The notes below the pieces were generated by a model, which saw nothing but the letters and a program-made list of their open reading frames with translations, was not told the origin of the DNA and did no database searches. Both the position numbers and the translations under genes were made by a program. Below, piece by piece: positions 60,947 to 64,000 of a stretch of 64,000 nt of DNA. How positions within the stretch are numbered: the first letter of the stretch is position 1; every line of letters starts with the position of its first letter. Origin of the DNA: Panacagrimonas sp. (GTDB taxonomy: Bacteria > Pseudomonadota > Gammaproteobacteria > Nevskiales > Nevskiaceae); assembly GCF_020697055.1 (NCBI RefSeq), contig NZ_JAJFBP010000018.1, positions 104,730 to 168,729 on the forward strand, written 5' to 3'.

Positions 60947-62368
60947 TCAGCGCTTCTGCAGCGGCCAGGCTGTCGTGTAGCCCATCTTCGAGGACAGCAG
61001 CTGCGCCGTGCGGCGCGCGCCCTGCTCGTTGCTGATGCCGCTGATGATCACGCGATACGACGTGCGCCCGCGCACGACTTCCTTGCGCAGCGTCGCGGGA
61101 TAGCCGGCGCCGGTCAGCGTCGCGATGTGCTGCTTGGCGACATCGGGATCCGTGACCGTCATGACATTGACGATCCATTCGGGACCGCTGCCCGATGAGC
61201 CTTCGGCCGCCGCGGACTGCGCGTTGGCCTGCATCGTGGCGGCTGCACCGCTCGCTGCGGCCGGGGCAGACGGCGCGGGCGCCGACTTGCTGTCGCCGTC
61301 AGGTGGCGATGCCGCGGCAGGTTGGTCGGGCGCCGGCGCGACGGCGGTGTCCGCCGGTGCCGGTGCGGGTGCGGGCTTCGATGGGAGTTCGGACCGCGGT
61401 TCCGGTTTGACCGGCGGTGCCTGGACCGATTCCTCGGCCACCGATAGCGGCACGCGCGGCGGAACCGGCAGCGGCGAATGGGGCGTGGTGGCTTGGGGCG
61501 TGGTGGCTTGTGGCGTGGTGGCTTGTGGCGTGGTGGCTTGTGGCGTGGTGGCTTGTGGCGTGGTGCCTTTTGGCGCGGCGGCTTGTGGCGGCGGTGCGGC
61601 GACCACGGGGGCGGCGACGACCGGTGCGGACGATTCCGCACGTGGCCTCATCGCCAGTGATCGCTCTGACGACATCGAGCCGCCGAGCTGTTCGCGCATC
61701 AGGACCACGCCCAGTTCCGGCCATTCGGCGATCGCCAGTTCGGTGCGCTCGGTGGTCCCGTCCCGGGTGAAGGTCAGGCAATGACCTGGCGCTAGCGGTT
61801 CGCGCACGTTGGCGCTTTCATCGACCAGTTCCACCTTGCCCGACACGCTGCAGCTCACCATGCCTTGGTCGTCGCGGCGGAACAGGTATTCGCCGTTGAC
61901 CAGATCGATCTTCCAGCGATCGACCAGCACCGACAGCGGCCAGTCCTCGGCGTCGCCGGAGCGCGCCCAGCGCACGCGCAGCACGCCGGTGTCGAGCCGG
62001 ATGTGCGTCGCAAGGTCCACTGCCCAGCTCGAGAACGGCAGCTTGTCGAAGCTCAGCTTTCCGACGACGTTGCTGGCGGCCATCGCGTCGATGTCGCCGT
62101 AGCGCATCAGGCGCAGATCGACGCGCGAACCCGGCAACAGCGTCATGAGTTCGCCGTTGAACAGCAGGAATCCCGGCTGCATCGCCAGCGTCCGGCCGTC
62201 GCGCCGGATGCTCGCGCCGCCGAGCACGCGCTCGATCTCGAGCACGCGCGACGCGGCGTTGTCGCCGCCCGCGCTGACGCGTTCCTGGGCCTGGACCGAG
62301 GCAGCGACGCACATCGATCCGAGAACCACGACCGTGCGCAGCAGCGACGGTCCCGCACGCAAGGACAT
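60947..62368 (-). CDS. SPOR-domain protein with FecR-like and Pro-rich regions
   Basis: A 473-residue exported protein: N-terminal signal (RTVVVLGSMCVAASVQA), then a FecR-like domain with the feature ALAMQPGFLLFNGELMTLLP-like (residues about 55-220). A long Pro/Ala/Thr linker follows, containing a PQATT pentapeptide repeat encoded by a 15-bp minisatellite (61481-61585). The C-terminal SPOR domain reads WIVNVMTVTDPDVAKQHIAT, then YRVIISGISNEQGARRTAQL, which in other proteins binds denuded peptidoglycan at septa. The FecR-like call is tentative. It starts 8 bp after argD. Confidence 0.72.
   Translation of the reverse strand: MSLRAGPSLLRTVVVLGSMCVAASVQAQERVSAGGDNAASRVLEIERVLGGASIRRDGRTLAMQPGFLLFNGELMTLLPGSRVDLRLMRYGDIDAMAASNVVGKLSFDKLPFSSWAVDLATHIRLDTGVLRVRWARSGDAEDWPLSVLVDRWKIDLVNGEYLFRRDDQGMVSCSVSGKVELVDESANVREPLAPGHCLTFTRDGTTERTELAIAEWPELGVVLMREQLGGSMSSERSLAMRPRAESSAPVVAAPVVAAPPPQAAAPKGTTPQATTPQATTPQATTPQATTPQATTPHSPLPVPPRVPLSVAEESVQAPPVKPEPRSELPSKPAPAPAPADTAVAPAPDQPAAASPPDGDSKSAPAPSAPAAASGAAATMQANAQSAAAEGSSGSGPEWIVNVMTVTDPDVAKQHIATLTGAGYPATLRKEVVRGRTSYRVIISGISNEQGARRTAQLLSSKMGYTTAWPLQKR
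61481..61585. repeat. 15-bp tandem repeat (minisatellite) in the SPOR-protein gene
   Basis: Seven consecutive 15-bp units with consensus TGGCGTGGTGGCTTG (the first two begin GG; the last two are degenerate). Being a multiple of three, copy-number change keeps frame and only lengthens the PQATT linker. Confidence 0.85.
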
Positions 62369-62376
62369 GGTCGGGC

Positions 62377-63615
62377 TCAGGCGTTGGACGCCCGCGGCAG
62401 GGCGGCCAGCTCGGCGCAGGCCGCGTCCAGACGGCGCAGACCCTCGGCCGCGTCGGCCTCGCTGAGCACCAGCGACGGCGCGATGCGCACGACGTCCGGC
62501 CCGGCGACCAGGCACCAGAGGCCCTTGCGCAGCGCGGTGTTCACGACGTCCTTGGCGCGGCCCTTCCAGGCGGCGCTCATCGGCGCGCCGATCAGCAGGC
62601 CCATGCCGCGCACGCCGTCGAACACGCCGTAACGCCGGGCGGTCGACAGGACGCCTTCGCGGATCTGTTCGCCGCGTGCACGCACGTTGGCGAGCGTCTC
62701 CGGCCGCGAGATCTCCTCCACCGCCGCCAGCGCGACCGCCGTGGCCAGCGGGTTGCCGCCGTAGGTCGAACCGTGCGTACCGAAGCTGAGCGACGCGGCG
62801 ATCTCCTCGGTGGTGAGCATCGCGGCGACCGGAATGCCGCCGCCCAGGCCCTTGGCCGTGGTCAGCACGTCGGGCACCACGCCGAACTGCTCGTACGCGA
62901 AATAGGTGCCGGTGCGGCCGTTGCCGGTCTGCACTTCGTCGTAGATCAGCAGCGCCTTGTGGCGCGTGCAGAGCTCGCGCGCGGCCGCCAGGAATTCCGG
63001 CGTCGCCGGGGTCACGCCGCCTTCGCCCTGCACCGGCTCGACCACCACCGCGCAGGTGCGCGCCGTGACCGCCCTCTCCAGTGCGGCGACGTCGTTGAAC
63101 GGCAGGTGCGTGATGCCGCCCGGCAGCGGCTCGAAGCCCTGCGTGTATTTCTCCTGCCCGCCCACGCTGACCGCGAACAACGTGCGGCCATGGAACGCGT
63201 TGTGGAACGCGATGATTTCGTGCTTGGCCGGGCCGTGCTTGAGACTCGCGTGCTTGCGCGCGAGCTTGAACGCGGCCTCGTTGGCTTCCGAGCCGCTGTT
63301 GGCGAAGAACACGCGCGACGCAAAGCTCAGTTCGGTCAGGCGTCGCGCCAGGCGCAGCGCCGGCTCGTTGGTCATCACGTTCGACACATGCCAGAGCTTC
63401 GAGGCCTGCTCGGTGAGCGCAGCCACGAGCTTCGGGTGGCAATGACCCAATCCGGTCACGGCGATGCCGCAGGCGAAGTCGAGGTATTCACGCCCCTGTT
63501 GGTCCCACAAGCGGGCGCCCTCGCCTCGCACCGGCACGATTTCATTGGGCGCGTAGTTGGGAACCATGACCTCGTCGAAGGTCTTTCGCGAAACCGGGGG
63601 AAGCGGGGTGCTCAT
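62377..63615 (-). CDS. argD: Acetylornithine/succinylornithine transaminase family protein
   Basis: A 412-residue class III PLP aminotransferase. PLP-phosphate loop [19 protein letters not shown], Asp in [15 protein letters not shown], and the Schiff-base lysine in [18 protein letters not shown]. Similar to ArgD of arginine synthesis; AstC of arginine catabolism is close in sequence. No other arg gene is adjacent, so the choice of ArgD over AstC is uncertain. The SPOR-domain gene follows by 8 bp. Confidence 0.85.
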   Translation of the reverse strand: MSTPLPPVSRKTFDEVMVPNYAPNEIVPVRGEGARLWDQQGREYLDFACGIAVTGLGHCHPKLVAALTEQASKLWHVSNVMTNEPALRLARRLTELSFASRVFFANSGSEANEAAFKLARKHASLKHGPAKHEIIAFHNAFHGRTLFAVSVGGQEKYTQGFEPLPGGITHLPFNDVAALERAVTARTCAVVVEPVQGEGGVTPATPEFLAAARELCTRHKALLIYDEVQTGNGRTGTYFAYEQFGVVPDVLTTAKGLGGGIPVAAMLTTEEIAASLSFGTHGSTYGGNPLATAVALAAVEEISRPETLANVRARGEQIREGVLSTARRYGVFDGVRGMGLLIGAPMSAAWKGRAKDVVNTALRKGLWCLVAGPDVVRIAPSLVLSEADAAEGLRRLDAACAELAALPRASNA

Positions 63616-63704
63616 GTGCGTCTCGTGGCCGGGAAGATGGACGATTCGCGCGTGAACGCGCCTCGGACATCCTGCGTAAATCGATTCGGGTGATGTTAGC
63701 GGAA

Positions 63705-63735
63705 AGAAAAACGGGGCGATGTTGCCATCGCCCCG
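63705..63735 (-). terminator. Intrinsic terminator of the thiolase gene
   Basis: On the minus strand CGGGGCGATG, GCAA loop, CATCGCCCCG (63735-63712), then TTTTTCTTT (63711-63703). A perfect 10-bp GC-rich stem with a GNRA loop and T-run, 32 bp after the thiolase stop. Confidence 0.93.
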
Positions 63736-63767
63736 CTTCGTTCAACCTGAACGTGACGGCGCGATCG

Positions 63768-64000
<233 letters not shown>

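Noticed and set aside
61481..61585. Tandem repeat considered as a CRISPR array
   Set aside because: Units are contiguous with no spacers and lie in a coding sequence.
61125..61784. 219-codon plus-strand frame with a VVACG-type repeat
   Set aside because: Antisense reading of the 15-bp minisatellite within the SPOR-domain gene; the sense frame has a signal peptide and a recognised domain.

Overview
High-GC (roughly two-thirds G+C), gene-dense bacterial chromosome. Gene content and synteny point to a gammaproteobacterium, most likely of the Xanthomonadales/Lysobacterales. The pointers are a trpS-scpA-scpB-rluB cluster, an mtnA/mtaD-ubiG-gph-SDR block also known from Pseudomonas, a yciB-yciI-bolA cluster, a fliEFGHIJK operon with a sigma-54-type promoter, divergent trmJ/suhB, and type IV minor pilins. 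The species cannot be named from the sequence. Most genes are housekeeping genes. There is no prophage, insertion sequence, CRISPR array or rRNA operon, and no gene-free stretch longer than about 280 bp (the longest is 37119-37391).

Layout. 0-10 kb: quinone oxidoreductase and nitronate monooxygenase (convergent), a DUF3014 membrane-anchored protein, a cytochrome P450, hrcA divergent from nadK-recN, an SDR and class I fructose-bisphosphate aldolase. 10.3-10.6 kb: tRNA-Ser(UGA) and tRNA-Thr(CGU), probably one transcript. 10.6-14.3 kb: pilE divergent from an overlapping fimT-pilW-pilX-pilV operon with an unusually long PilX and no pilY1. 14.3-18.9 kb: mtnA divergent from mtaD-ubiG-gph-SDR. 18.9-24.8 kb: a leftward chain (142-aa membrane protein, site-2 protease, trpS, GNAT, scpA, scpB, rluB) with several ATGA couplings, plus a YciO-type gene. 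24.8-26.8 kb: yciB, yciI, bolA, then an orphan parA.

26.8-33.7 kb: flagellar operon fliE-F-G-H-I-J-K on the minus strand, ending at fliK. 33.8-37.1 kb: greB, then a histidine kinase / two-domain KaiC-like ATPase / single-domain response regulator operon. 37.4-48.5 kb: a secreted Ig-like protein, an RND/MMPL exporter fused to a cyclic-nucleotide-binding domain with a LolA-like partner, a MerR regulator, a GST, a 1075-aa class III cyclase-ATPase-TPR protein and a PanE-type reductase. 48.6-54.5 kb: a SelO homologue lacking about 51 internal residues, an unknown lipoprotein, a luciferase-like monooxygenase, a DUF1993 protein, a secreted esterase and arfB. 54.5-64 kb: an operon trmJ - two small membrane proteins - cysE - cysteine desulfurase - arfB, then suhB, a K+/H+ antiporter, argD with a SPOR-domain protein, and the end of a thiolase gene.

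The accessory signals worth following are the SelO internal deletion, the kinase-KaiC-REC operon, the exporter with a cyclic-nucleotide sensor close to a nucleotide cyclase, the long PilX, and three families of REP-like palindromes. Two of these palindrome clusters sit directly against start codons (fliI and the cysteine desulfurase) and supply their purine-rich ribosome-binding sequence.
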